Below, piece by piece: positions 23,710 to 31,938 of a DNA stretch of 49,648 nucleotides. Source of the DNA: DAOTTI01 sp034437795 (GTDB taxonomy: Bacteria; Chloroflexota; UBA11872; UBA12225). The translations under genes and the position numbers were made by a program. The notes beneath the pieces were generated by a model. The model was not told the origin of the DNA, did no database searches, and saw only the letters and a program-made list of their open reading frames with translations. The stretch is taken from contig DAOTTI010000056.1 in the NCBI GenBank assembly GCA_034437795.1, positions 1 through 49,648 of the forward strand, given 5' to 3'. Position 1 is the first letter of the stretch. Each line of letters begins with the position of its first letter.

Positions 23710-24693
23710 ATGAGCGACGTGTTTCGCGCCGTGGCCGGAGCACCGTTGACTCAGCACTCCCCTCCGATTGCGGTTCAGGCCCCGCTGCGCGTCGTCCTGC
23801 TGGTCAATCCTGTGGCGGGGATGCGCCGCGTCCCGCTGGAGCCGATCGAGGCTGCGCTGCGCGCCCGCGGCACAGCCGTGGAGGTGGCGTTCACCACCCG
23901 TCCCGGCGATGCCACGACCATTGCCCGCCAAGCCGCTGCGGCTGGGGCAGACGTGCTGTTGACCTGTGGCGGCGACGGCACGGTCAATGAGGCGGTGAAC
24001 GGGCTGGCCAGGAGCCAGACCGCGCTGGCGGTCCTGCCCGGCGGGACGGTGAACGTCTGGGCACGGGAGGTGGGCATCCCGCTCGATCCGATGCGGGCGC
24101 TGCAGTTGCTCTGGGAAGGCCAGCGCCGGTGGATCGACCTGGGGCAGGCCGGTGAGCGGTACTTCCTGCTCATGGCTGGTATCGGCTTTGACGCCGACGT
24201 GGCGGCGCAGGTCACGTACTCGGAGAAGCGGCGCTGGGGCGCGCTGGCCTACATCGGCCGTGGGGTGGGAACGGCCCTACGCTGGCCCCGCCAGCGCATG
24301 CGCATCCAGCTCGATGGCCGGGTCCTGCGCCGCCACGCCCTGTTCCTGGTGGTCGGCAACACCCGCCTCTACGGGGGCGTGGTCAACATCACCCAGCACG
24401 CAGTGGCCGACGATGGGCTGCTGGACGTGTGCATGTTCGACGCGGATGGCCCGTGGGAGAAGCTGGCGCACCTGCTACGGATCATCACTCGCCGGCACAC
24501 GTCGGCGCCCAGCGTCGAGTACTACCGCGCGCGGCGGGTCACGGTCGTCACGCGCCCCCGCGTGCCCGTCCAGGTGGATGGCGAGACGATCGGGCAGACC
24601 CCGATGACCTTTCAGGCCGTGCCTCAGGCCCTGAAGGTGGTAGTGCCGCCCGGCGCTGGGGGCGGGCTCTTCCTCCTCCCGCCTCTGGAATGA
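23710..24693 (+). CDS. Diacylglycerol kinase-family lipid kinase
   Basis: 327 residues from ATG 23710. DAGK catalytic domain: VVLLVNPVAGMRRVPLEPIE, the nucleotide-binding LLTCGGDGTVNEAVNGLA and LPGGTVNVWAREVGIPL, then LMAGIGFDADVAAQV and FLVVGNTRLYGGVVNIT. The C-terminal beta domain ends with PVQVDGETIGQTPMTFQAV. The family phosphorylates diacylglycerol, ceramide, undecaprenol or related lipids (DgkB/YegS/BmrU type). The exact lipid cannot be read from sequence. Starts 28 bp after tRNA-Leu. Confidence 0.92.
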   Translation: MSDVFRAVAGAPLTQHSPPIAVQAPLRVVLLVNPVAGMRRVPLEPIEAALRARGTAVEVAFTTRPGDATTIARQAAAAGADVLLTCGGDGTVNEAVNGLARSQTALAVLPGGTVNVWAREVGIPLDPMRALQLLWEGQRRWIDLGQAGERYFLLMAGIGFDADVAAQVTYSEKRRWGALAYIGRGVGTALRWPRQRMRIQLDGRVLRRHALFLVVGNTRLYGGVVNITQHAVADDGLLDVCMFDADGPWEKLAHLLRIITRRHTSAPSVEYYRARRVTVVTRPRVPVQVDGETIGQTPMTFQAVPQALKVVVPPGAGGGLFLLPPLE

Positions 24694-25005
24694 GGCGATC
24701 GAGACGGGCTACGCTCTGGAGCTAGAGGCGCTCACAGCCGGGAGTATTCGCGTGCAGCGCCCTCACCCCGGCCCAGGGCCCCCGCCGGAGGCGGGACGAC
24801 CACAGGGAGAGGGAACACCTCAAGAGCGAGGGAGCGCCTCGCTGGGCGTGAGGAATTCCAGGCCAGTCCCCTACCGGCTGCGCGGCACAAGAATGACACG
24901 TCCGAAGTCCGGCACCTTCCGCCATGGCAGGGCCTTGCCGAGCCATGGCGTCAGACGTTACGTGCGGGAACTTCGGACGGCTGAGAAGGGGATGTAATCA
25001 GTGGG
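24694..25005. other. 312-bp gap with a long repeat copy
   Basis: Between the lipid kinase and tRNA-Cys. Holds one enlarged copy of the dispersed repeat (24743-24862). The remainder shows no gene signal. Confidence 0.55.
24743..24862 (+). repeat. Dispersed MITE/REP-like repeat, copy I (long form)
   Basis: Starts AGTATTCGCGTGCAGCGCCC then TCACCCC and ends GGCGTGAGGAATTCCAGG. About 120 bp rather than 65-95. An additional hairpin (GGGCCCCCGCCGGAGGCGGG) is inserted in the core. Confidence 0.6.
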
Positions 25006-25077
25006 AGGCGACGGCCGGAATCGAACCGGCGATAGAGCTTTTGCAGAGCTCCGCCTTAACCACTTGGCCACGTCGCC
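25006..25077 (-). tRNA. tRNA-Cys (anticodon GCA)
   Basis: 72 nt. Acceptor GGCGACG / CGTCGCC with discriminator U, as expected for Cys. Anticodon stem-loop GAGCTCTGCAAAAGCTC gives GCA. T-loop CCGGTTCGATTCCGG. CCA is not encoded. Confidence 0.95.
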
Positions 25078-25120
25078 ACGTGTCTCTCACCGCGCAAGGG
25101 GTGAGCCGTGGAGGAACTGG

Positions 25121-25193
25121 AGCGGAAGACGGGACTCGAACCCGCGACCTTCTCCTTGGCAAGGAGATGCTCTACCAACTGAGCCACTTCCGC
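25121..25193 (-). tRNA. tRNA-Gly (anticodon GCC)
   Basis: 73 nt. Acceptor GCGGAAG / CTTCCGC with discriminator U. Anticodon stem-loop TCTCCTTGCCAAGGAGA gives GCC. T-loop GCGGGTTCGAGTCCCGT. CCA is not encoded. Confidence 0.95.
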
Positions 25194-25542
25194 CTGCAGT
25201 GGAGCGGACTATCGCTGCGCCAATATTCTAGCGCGTCACGGCGCTACACCGCAATAGTCTACACGCTGGTGCCGGGGCCGTTTCATCATTCGAAAGTCGG
25301 AGTAGTAGATCGGAGTAGTAGAGGAGCGGGACGTCGCGCCGGATGACGTGGCGGAAGCGGGAAGGTCCACCGCGCGGTGGACGTCGCCTCCGCCCTCACC
25401 CGCCGACCGCGCGCACCGATGCCCGCAGGGCGGCTCACCGCTGGGCGCGGGCACTGGGGGATCAAGAACAGGACGCAATGGTCCAGCAGGCGGGGGTCAA
25501 GCACGCATACGGCGCGACCCACCGCTACGATCCCTCCGTGGC
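25194..25542. other. Left part of island between tRNA-Gly and the transposase
   Basis: No gene recognised. Notable pieces: a 14-mer GCTGGTGCCGGGGC (25265-25278) that matches the 3' end of tRNA-Phe at 28024-28037 with one mismatch; a 13-bp tandem duplication of TCGGAGTAGTAGA near 25297-25322; and an 18-bp perfect palindrome GTCCACCGCGCGGTGGAC (25365-25382). The orfA and left terminus expected of an IS3 element are absent. Confidence 0.5.
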
Positions 25543-26310
25543 GTGGCTCGCAGAGATGCCCGGCTGGGCGAGCGCATCGCTGCCATTCATCAGGCAAGCC
25601 GTGGTACCTATGGCAGTCCGCACGTGCATGCCGAGCTGCGAGCAACCGCGGAGCGGTGCGGGCGCCGCCGGGTCGCCCGGCTGATGCGCCGGGCGGGGCT
25701 GCGCGGCTGCCACGGGCAGCGCCGTCGGATGCGGACGACGACGCCGGATCGGCAGGCGACCCTGGCCCCCGATCGGGTGGGACGCGCCTTCACGCCCAGC
25801 ACCATGGGTGCGCCCGATCGGCTCTGGGTGGCCGATAGCAGCTTCGTCTCGACCGGGGAAGGCTGGCTGTATCTCGCCGTCATCCTCGATGCCCTCAGCC
25901 GACGCGTGGTGGGCTGGGCCATGGCCGATCACCTGCGGACGGAGCTGGTCCTTGACGCCCTGACGCTGGCGGTTCGCCACCGCCAACCCGCGGCAGGGGT
26001 GATCCATCATTCTGACCACGGCTGCCAATACACCTCCCTCGCCTTCGGGCAACAGATGCGGGCACCTGGTATCACTCCCTCCATGGGCTCGGTCGGGGAC
26101 TGCTTCGACCACGCGGTGGCAGAAAGCTTCTTCGCGACGCTCAAGGTCGAGCTCCTGCACCGCCAGGTCTGGCCCACGCGGGCCGCCGCGCGCCTGGCGA
26201 TCTTCGAGTTCATCGAGGTCTGGTACAACCGCCAGCCATGTCACTCCACCCTGGGCTACACCACTCCGATCGAGTACGAAGCCCTTGCCCAGGAGGTGGT
26301 CATCGCCTAA
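25543..26310 (+). pseudogene. IS3-family transposase OrfB, 5'-truncated
   Basis: DDE transposase. The rve domain is complete: DRLWVADSSFVSTGEGWLYL (first Asp), GVIHHSDHGCQYTS (second Asp) and DHAVAESFFATLKVE (Glu), ending with EFIEVWYNRQPCHSTLGYTT. It is preceded by the HTH_21-like RIAAIHQASRGTYGSPHVHA. The expected N-terminal 40-50 residues of OrfB and the whole frameshifted OrfA are missing. The frame to the left (open to 25348) has no family similarity. The usual WVADITYV is VADSSFV here. Right-end sequence GGTCCACGAAACTGG follows the stop. Probably immobile unless supplied in trans. Confidence 0.8.
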
Positions 26311-26342
26311 CATCAACCGGTCCACGAAACTGGATCAAGCCC
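25543..26342 (+). mobile_element. Remnant of an IS3-family insertion sequence
   Basis: Carries orfB and a right terminus. The motif CCACGAAACTGGATCAAGCC (26322-26341), whose complement contains GTTTCGTGG, is typical of IS3-family ends. No matching left terminus or target duplication was found upstream, so the left half has been lost. Confidence 0.65.
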
Positions 26343-26381
26343 GGTGGCGCGGGTGGCGCAGGTGGCGGCTGCTTCGTCCGG

Positions 26382-26735
26382 CTAGTCGGGGTAGCCGTGG
26401 ACGGCCAAGCCCGTGTGGGCCGCCCGACGGCACAGTTGGGCGAGCTCCTCAGCCGCGTGCCGGGCCTCAGGGCTCAACGGCTTCGTGGCCAAGTGCTCCA
26501 GCTCCTCAGCCACAGCTTCTGCCTCTTTGGGCGAAAACTCAAAATGGCCATTGGGGCCGTAGTAGACCCGCAGGGCCTTGGCCAGGCGGGGCACGCGGTG
26601 GCGCTGCGCCAGCGCGGCGCCGCGCAGTTCGTCAAAGATGGCCTCGCTCAGCGGCACCATCGGCTGGTCCGGCCGTGCTTGCACGAGGCGAACCCGGTCC
26701 GGTTGCGGTTCGATGAGCCACACGTCAAGGGGCAT
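26382..26735 (-). CDS. Hypothetical protein, possible partner of the upstream gene
   Basis: 117 residues from ATG 26735, 13 bp after the stop of the gene at 26749-27078, so the two form a short operon. Soluble, acidic and helical: MPLDVWLIEPQPDRVRLVQA, LSEAIFDELRGAALAQRHRV, ALRVYYGPNGHFEFSPKEAE, AVAEELEHLATKPLSPEARH. No family recognised. The compact acidic character and position straight after a small basic-ending gene would fit an immunity or antitoxin protein, but this is inference only. It lies inside the tRNA-flanked island next to a transposase remnant. Confidence 0.55.
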   Translation of the reverse strand: MPLDVWLIEPQPDRVRLVQARPDQPMVPLSEAIFDELRGAALAQRHRVPRLAKALRVYYGPNGHFEFSPKEAEAVAEELEHLATKPLSPEARHAAEELAQLCRRAAHTGLAVHGYPD

Positions 26736-26748
26736 CGTCGTCCTGCGC

Positions 26749-27078
26749 TCAATCGGGGTACAGGGACTGCACCTCGCCGTTCTGATCGACAATCACCTTC
26801 CCGCCACGGTGGAGGTGGTTGCTGCCGTCGCGCTGCTGCTGCCAGCCGGTCACGCGGCCCAGGTCGGCGACGGAATAGACCCAGTGCCCGTCGTGGTTGC
26901 GCCAGTATTCCTGCATCTGTGGATGGGAGTAGACCTCATCGGCAAATTGCTGCCCCCCGGCGGTGCTCCCTGGGGGCTCAGCGCTGATCGGCTCGCCGGC
27001 GGCGAAGATGCTCTTGTAGGGGTGACCGGGTGATACGTGCAAGGGACGGACATGTGCATCGCTGCGCGTCGTATACAT
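26749..27078 (-). CDS. Hypothetical protein, possible toxin-like domain
   Basis: 109 residues from ATG 27078; a GTG at 27099 would add seven. The first part is rich in Pro/Ser (YKSIFAAGEPISAEPPGSTA) and the last 60 residues look like a compact domain (FADEVYSHPQMQEYWRNHDG; HWVYSVADLGRVTGWQQQRD; GSNHLHRGGKVIVDQNGEVQ, then SLYPD). Several His, Trp, Asp and Asn residues could form an active site. The organisation resembles the C-terminal piece of a polymorphic toxin followed by a small acidic partner, but no known toxin family is recognised. Could be a decayed fragment of a larger gene. Confidence 0.5.
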   Translation of the reverse strand: MYTTRSDAHVRPLHVSPGHPYKSIFAAGEPISAEPPGSTAGGQQFADEVYSHPQMQEYWRNHDGHWVYSVADLGRVTGWQQQRDGSNHLHRGGKVIVDQNGEVQSLYPD

Positions 27079-28025
27079 CGGTGGCGGGCCCTGCGGCACT
27101 TCTCCCGCGCTCCCTGGAGCAAGGCCGAGGCCATGGAACGGGGCGGCTCCCCACGGCTCCTACCACATGGGACCCTCAGCTCCACGGCAGCGGTGACCTT
27201 AGCCTACCACCCCCTGCCATCCGCTGCCAGTGGCTGCCCAGGAAAGGCTAGGGCCACACACGGAGGGGACGTCCGGCGAGGCACGACATCCATATCAAAC
27301 CCCATATCCCATGGCAAGAGCGAAGACGAACCTTCGGGGATGTGCGGGCAGGCTGGGCGCGGGTCCGGGGCCCCATCAGCCCACACCTTTGCCCCTTACC
27401 CCCTTATCTCTTCGTCTCTGTCTCTCCCTGGGGGCCTGGCATCGGTGGCTCTGGGGCTGGCACGGCGGCGCCAGAGGGGCGAACGGTCCGACACCCCCGC
27501 GCACTGCCGCCCAAAGGAGCCCCTGTTACCGTGTTCCTGGCCTCCAGCAGCCCCTGCTGGCTGCTACTGCTTGATGGATAGGGAGCTTGGCTGGCGGCTG
27601 CTGGTGTGGCTATTGGCTGGGGCTGCCTGGGGCCTTGGGGGCTGCCACTGGCTTCGCCTGGCTTGCTGCCTGGCTGGGCATGCTGCTGGGGCTGCGGGTG
27701 GCCCTGGGGCTGCAGGTCACGGTCGCGGCCGTGCTCTGCCGGTCGCCCACCTGGTGGCGGCGTTATGCCCGTCAAGGCGCAGACCGTGCTGGCGCAACGG
27801 CGCACGGGTGGCAGGGGGCAGGAACTCGCCGCTCTCCAGGCGGTGCTACCCGAGCGGCGCGTCAGGCCGTGGCGGCCAGGCCGAACCTCGCGCGGGCGGG
27901 GCTGCGCCGGGCTGGCCACCCACACATCGCCCCCGCCCGGTACACCGACGCCGGCCGGCCACCCGATACCGTCGCCCTCATCTTCTCTGGGGCACGACCA
28001 TGAGCAAAGGTCCTGACGCCGGTGC
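27079..28025. other. Right part of island; decayed sequence, no intact gene
   Basis: About 950 bp between the hypothetical pair and tRNA-Phe. The base composition differs from the rest: pyrimidine-rich stretches such as CCTTACCCCCTTATCTCTTC near 27395-27415, and many TGG/CTG codons near 27600. At 27572-27800 hydrophobic stretches switch frame (LGWRLLVWLLAGAAWG in one frame, then FAWLAAWLGMLLGLRVALGL in the next). This suggests a frameshifted small membrane-protein gene. The long open frame spanning 27037-28362 runs through tRNA-Phe and is not a gene. Confidence 0.45.
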
Positions 28026-28101
28026 TGGTGCCGAGGCGCAGAATCGAACTGCGGACCCTGCGATTTTCAGTCGCATGCTCTACCAACTGAGCTACCTCGG
28101 C
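28026..28101 (-). tRNA. tRNA-Phe (anticodon GAA)
   Basis: 73 nt plus an encoded CCA (28026-28028). Acceptor GCCGAGG / CCTCGGC with discriminator A. Anticodon stem-loop TGCGACTGAAAATCGCA gives GAA. T-loop GCAGTTCGATTCTGC. It is the only tRNA of the array for which CCA is encoded. Its 3' end faces the island, the usual side for integration. Confidence 0.95.
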
Positions 28102-28352
28102 TGGTATGAGAAATTCTACCAGAGCATCCCTCCCCGACCGACCAGCCCCGGACCGGCCAGCAGGGGCGCTAACCCGACCCGCCGCGAGATGCGGTCGGCG
28201 GCGGGGAACAGGGGCGAACAAGGACGTCCGGCGTCACCGGAGGCGGCGCGCACGCCTGCATCGCAAGACGTGCCAGCGGGCAGGGAGAGGCTGGAACGGC
28301 CGTTCGAGCCGGCGCACGCGGACAGCTCCAGCGGGCCGCTCAAAGAGTCCGG

Positions 28353-28425
28353 TGGGCGGTGAGGGGCTCGAACCCCCGACACCGGCGGTGTAAACGCCGT
28401 GCTCTCCCAGCTGAGCTAACCGCCC
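28353..28425 (-). tRNA. tRNA-Val (anticodon TAC)
   Basis: 73 nt. Acceptor GGGCGGT / ACCGCCC with discriminator A. Anticodon stem-loop CGGCGTTTACACCGCCG gives TAC. T-loop GGGGGTTCGAGCCCCT. CCA is not encoded. Confidence 0.95.
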
Positions 28426-28515
28426 GCGCGGGCCATAGCAAACGAAGCATGCACCGTGAAGCACGGGCAGGAGCACCCTGCACCATCCTTCCGTGGCATG
28501 CTTCGCTGGAACCGG

Positions 28516-28603
28516 TGCCGAGGATGGGACTTGAACCCATACGGGGATTGGTTACCCCACTAGCCCCTCAAGCTAGCGCGTCTGCCAGTTCCGCCACCTC
28601 GGC
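28516..28603 (-). tRNA. tRNA-Leu (anticodon GAG)
   Basis: 88 nt class II tRNA. Acceptor GCCGAGG / CCTCGGC with discriminator A. Anticodon stem-loop CTAGCTTGAGGGGCTAG gives GAG. Long variable arm TGGGGTAACCAATCCCC. T-loop TGGGTTCAAGTCCCA. Confidence 0.95.
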
Positions 28604-28642
28604 AAGCCACCAGAGTATACCATCCTGGGTGCTATCAGCGCC

Positions 28643-28942
28643 GTGAGAGAAGCAAAGGGCTCCCAGACGACGATTGACCTGCTGCTCAGGCCCGTCTCCC
28701 GCTTGCTCTCCTGGTCGTGCCGGCTGCCGGTCTGGCGCCTGCTCGATGCTGCCCGCCGGCGACGGCCGTTCTTGGCGATGTGGGCCGTGCTCGGCGCCGG
28801 CATGGTGGCCATGATGGTGGCCTTCAGCCTCGCCGCCGGCCTCAGCGCGCGGCAGATGGCGATCCTCGGCGCCGTGACCGTCGGCCTGGCCGGTCTCTGT
28901 AGCTGGATCGTCTTCCTGGAGCATGGGCAGGACGCGCAATGA
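28643..28942 (+). CDS. Small two-span membrane protein
   Basis: 99 residues, GTG start. Two hydrophobic segments (FLAMWAVLGAGMVAMMVAFS at about 53-72 and MAILGAVTVGLAGLCSWIVF at about 75-94) are preceded by a basic amphipathic N-terminus. No family recognised. The TGA overlaps the ATG of the following glycosyltransferase (ATGA), so it is translationally coupled to the exopolysaccharide operon and probably opens it. Could be a small accessory membrane subunit of the polysaccharide machinery. Confidence 0.72.
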   Translation: MREAKGSQTTIDLLLRPVSRLLSWSCRLPVWRLLDAARRRRPFLAMWAVLGAGMVAMMVAFSLAAGLSARQMAILGAVTVGLAGLCSWIVFLEHGQDAQ

Positions 28943-30084
28943 TGGCCCTCGTGCTCGATCAGGCCACCCCGACGGGGTCGGCGTTCCTGGCGCGCCAGGG
29001 GACACTTCCAGACCGGTCGCCTGCAACAGCGCCGAGCCAGAGCCTGCCGGCGCGCGCGGTGGCCGAAGCAGGTCCCTGGAGCAGGGCCGGAACAGGCTTG
29101 CAGCCCGCCGCGGAACGGCACGGTGCGGGCGGCCGGCTGGCCGTCTCCCTGCTGATCCCCACCTTCAATGGGGTGCATCTCCTGCCCACCTGCCTCGACG
29201 CCGTGGCCGGCCAGATCCGCCCGCCGGACGAGACGATCGTCATCGATGATGGCTCCACCGATGGGACGCTGGCGCTCCTGCGGGCGCGCTATCCGTGGGT
29301 GCGTCCCCTGCCCCTGGAGCGCAACGGGGGGTTCGCCGCTGCCGTGAACCGCGGGATCGAGGCGGCCGGCGGGGACGTGATCGTGCTGCTGAACAACGAC
29401 ACCGAGCCTGAGCCCGGCTGGCTCCAGGCGCTGGTCGCCCCGCTGGAGCGCGACGAGAGCATCGACTTCACCGCCTCAAAGCTGCTGCTCTTCGACCGGC
29501 GCGACCACCTTCACTCCGCCGGAGACGGCTACACCGTGGGCGGCGTGCCGGTCAACCGCGGCGCGTGGCGCCCGGACGACGGACGGTACGACCGCCCAGA
29601 GCTCATCTTCGGCGCCTGCGCCGGGGCGGCGGCCTACCGGCGCACCATGCTCTGCGCCCTGGGTGGCCTGGACGAGTGGCTGGTCTCGTACCTGGAAGAC
29701 GTGGATCTGAGCTGGCGCGCGCAGCTTCAGGGCTATCGCTGCCTCTTTGTCCCTGAGGCGCGCGTGTATCATCGGGTCAGCGCCAGCGGCGGGGGCGTGC
29801 GCCCCAGCTATTACTGTGGACGGAACTTTGTGCTGGTCCTGGCTAGCGACGTGCCGGGTCCCCTCCTGCGCAAGTACTGGCGGGCCATCGTCCGCGAGCA
29901 GGCGGCGGTGCTCCTGGAGGCGGCGAGGCACTTACGCCAGCCGGCGGCCCGCGCCCGCCTGCGGGGCTTCCTGGCGGGAGTCGTCGCCCTGCCAGCGGCA
30001 TTACGGCGCCGCGCGCGCATTCAGCGCACCAGGCGCGTTCCCATTGAATACTTAGAGGGACTACTCACGCGCGAGGCACCGTAG
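28939..30084 (+). CDS. Family 2 glycosyltransferase
   Basis: 381 residues. After a 65-residue unrelated N-terminal extension comes a GT-A fold: VSLLIPTFNGVHLLPTCLDA, DDGSTDGTL (nucleotide binding), ERNGGFAAAVNRGIEAAGGD, the DXD-like NNDTEPEPGW and the acidic catalytic region VSYLEDVDLSWRAQLQGYRC. The remaining C-terminal 100 residues are basic and helical. Resembles rhamnosyltransferase-type enzymes that move a sugar from a nucleotide donor to a growing lipid-linked glycan on the cytoplasmic side. Its TAG shares one base with the GTG of the next gene (TAGTG). Confidence 0.9.
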   Translation: MMALVLDQATPTGSAFLARQGTLPDRSPATAPSQSLPARAVAEAGPWSRAGTGLQPAAERHGAGGRLAVSLLIPTFNGVHLLPTCLDAVAGQIRPPDETIVIDDGSTDGTLALLRARYPWVRPLPLERNGGFAAAVNRGIEAAGGDVIVLLNNDTEPEPGWLQALVAPLERDESIDFTASKLLLFDRRDHLHSAGDGYTVGGVPVNRGAWRPDDGRYDRPELIFGACAGAAAYRRTMLCALGGLDEWLVSYLEDVDLSWRAQLQGYRCLFVPEARVYHRVSASGGGVRPSYYCGRNFVLVLASDVPGPLLRKYWRAIVREQAAVLLEAARHLRQPAARARLRGFLAGVVALPAALRRRARIQRTRRVPIEYLEGLLTREAP

Positions 30085-30440
30085 TGTCCATCTTCAGGAA
30101 GCTGCTCGCAGCCCTGGGCGGGGGCCGTGCCGGCGGTGGCGACGGCGGCGATACGTTGTGGCTGTACGTCCAGTGCAACGCCTGCGGCGAGAAGATCCGC
30201 GTGCGGATCAGCCGCGCCAATGATCTCTCGCCCGAGTTCGAAGGCGAGTCCGACTACCCGACCAGCTACCACCTCAGCAAAGAGATCGTCGGGACGAAGT
30301 GCTTCCGGCGCATCCACGTGGACGTGGACTTCGATGGGCAGAAGCGCCCTACCGAGCAGCGCATCACCGGCGGCCGGTTCATCACCCGCGAGGAGTACGA
30401 GTCTGCGCCGGCGCCCTCCGGAACGAACGGTGGACCTTAG
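30084..30440 (+). CDS. Conserved zinc-ribbon-like protein in the polysaccharide operon
   Basis: 118 residues, GTG start. A Gly-rich N-terminus (IFRKLLAALGGGRAGGGDGG) is followed by a compact domain (WLYVQCNACGEKIRVRISRA; NDLSPEFEGESDYPTSYHLS; KEIVGTKCFRRIHVDVDFDG; ITGGRFITREEYES). One CxxC knuckle is visible with a third Cys in GTKCFRR, so metal binding by a single module is possible but incomplete. I do not recognise a named function. It is sandwiched by overlapping starts and stops between a glycosyltransferase and the polymerase-like gene. Confidence 0.78.
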   Translation: MSIFRKLLAALGGGRAGGGDGGDTLWLYVQCNACGEKIRVRISRANDLSPEFEGESDYPTSYHLSKEIVGTKCFRRIHVDVDFDGQKRPTEQRITGGRFITREEYESAPAPSGTNGGP

Positions 30441-31935
30441 GGCCGGCGCCGCCTTCGCACGCTGGCGCGCCCCCACGGCCATCGTGCTGGGAGCCGGCAT
30501 GGCCGCCGCCACCGGCTGGCTGACGGCAGCGCGCTCGCCCCTGCTGGCGGCCACGGTGGTGCTGGGCACGCTCGCCGGCCTGCTGGCCCTGCGCCGCCAT
30601 GAGGTGGTCCTTTACGGCCTACTTGCCGTCATTGCCCTGCTCCCGTTCGCCGTCGTGCCGGTGCGTCTGGGGGCTGCCCCCACGCTGCTCGACCTGGCCA
30701 CGATGGCGGTCTTCCTCCTCTGGATGGCACGGGCGGCCACCGGCCGGTGCGGGGCAGACCTGACGCCGGCCGGGGTGGCGCTGATCCTCTTTGCCGGCAC
30801 CATGGTGGCGGCCTACGTCGTGGCCGCGGAGTCGCTTCGTCTCGATGAGACGGCCCGCCTCTTCGCCAAGCTCGTGGCGGCCCACCTTCTTTTCATCCCC
30901 GTCGTCAATCTCGTACATCCCGTTGGTCCGCTCCGGGCCTCATCGCTCCCACCCGCCGGCCCCGGCTGGCCGGCTGCGACCATCTCGCCACTCCTGCCGG
31001 TGGCTCCGGCGGTGGACGGGACGGCGCCTGGCCGGCTCGTGACCTGGCTGATGGCCGTGGCGGCGCTGGAGGCCACCATGGGCATCGCCCTCTACGCCGC
31101 GCCGCGGGACCTGGCCTATCGCTTGCTCTCTTCCCTGGGCGCCATTGGCTATCCCACCGGTGAGGGGGTGCTGCGCTACCGGCCGGACACTGACATCCTC
31201 CGCGCCACGGGGACGTCGGTCGATCCCAACATGCTGGGGGCGCTCCTGATGGTGGCCTGCGCGCTGGCGGTGGCTCAGCTGCTGGCCGCGCGACCGGTAG
31301 TGCCACGGCCCGTCGCCGCGGGCCTGCTGGCGCCGATGGCGTGGTGCCTGTTGCTCACGGAGTCGCGCGGGGCATGGCTCGGTCTGGCGGCGGGGGTACT
31401 GCTGCTTGGCGCGCTCAAGTACCGGCGGGTGTGGGCGGCCCTGGCGCTCGCGCCCGCCCTGGCGCTGGTCATGCCCCAGGGAGAGCGGTTTACCGGCCAT
31501 CTCCTCTCCGGGCTGCGGGCCCAGGACCGCGCCGCCGCCATGCGTCTGGGAGAGCTCCAGAATGCTTTCCAGATCATCTCGCGCTATCCCTGGTTCGGCG
31601 TCGGCTGGGGCGCGGAGGGGAGCTCGATTGAGCTGGAATATACCCTCGGCGTCTCCAACATCTACCTCACGGTAGCCGAGCGCTCTGGCCTGATCGCCCT
31701 GGCCGTCTATCTGGGCGCGCTGGGCACCCTGGCCTATGTCCTGTGGCCGGCCGTGCGCGCCCAGCGGCGGGCGCCCGAGGACGACGGCGTGCTGCTCGGT
31801 CTGGTGGCCGCCCTGGCCGCCGCCCTGGTAGCCGGCATGCTCGACCACCACTTCGTCCGGTTCCCGCACCTGGTCAGCCTGCTGTGGATCACCGCCGCCT
31901 TGGCCGTCCGCACCGCGTTCAGCGGGAGGGAGTGA
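30430..31935 (+). CDS. O-antigen ligase/polymerase-like membrane protein
   Basis: 501 residues from GTG 30430, which overlaps the preceding gene by 11 bp. About 11-12 membrane segments. The Wzy_C-type periplasmic loop and catalytic region show RATGTSVDPNMLGALLMVAC, LLLTESRGAWLGLAAGVLLL, then FQIISRYPWFGVGWGAEGSS and NIYLTVAERSGLIALAVYLG. This is the signature of the Wzy/WaaL family, which polymerises repeat units or ligates the finished polymer to a carrier. Position among glycosyltransferases favours a Wzy-type polymerase. The open frame further upstream (from 30127) is out of register with the family and is not used. Confidence 0.88.
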   Translation: MDLRAGAAFARWRAPTAIVLGAGMAAATGWLTAARSPLLAATVVLGTLAGLLALRRHEVVLYGLLAVIALLPFAVVPVRLGAAPTLLDLATMAVFLLWMARAATGRCGADLTPAGVALILFAGTMVAAYVVAAESLRLDETARLFAKLVAAHLLFIPVVNLVHPVGPLRASSLPPAGPGWPAATISPLLPVAPAVDGTAPGRLVTWLMAVAALEATMGIALYAAPRDLAYRLLSSLGAIGYPTGEGVLRYRPDTDILRATGTSVDPNMLGALLMVACALAVAQLLAARPVVPRPVAAGLLAPMAWCLLLTESRGAWLGLAAGVLLLGALKYRRVWAALALAPALALVMPQGERFTGHLLSGLRAQDRAAAMRLGELQNAFQIISRYPWFGVGWGAEGSSIELEYTLGVSNIYLTVAERSGLIALAVYLGALGTLAYVLWPAVRAQRRAPEDDGVLLGLVAALAAALVAGMLDHHFVRFPHLVSLLWITAALAVRTAFSGRE

Positions 31936-31938
31936 GCC

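Noticed and set aside
25297..25322. Tandem TCGGAGTAGTAGA as a CRISPR or iteron
   Set aside because: Only two copies, 13 bp, no spacer; simple duplication. No CRISPR array was seen anywhere in the window.
25365..25382. 18-bp perfect palindrome GTCCACCGCGCGGTGGAC as an IS end or operator
   Set aside because: Does not match the right end of the IS3 remnant beyond GTCCAC and stands alone; not enough to call.
27037..28362. A 441-codon open frame on the plus strand
   Set aside because: It runs straight through tRNA-Phe, lacks any family signature and has an abnormal composition; open by chance in G+C-rich DNA.
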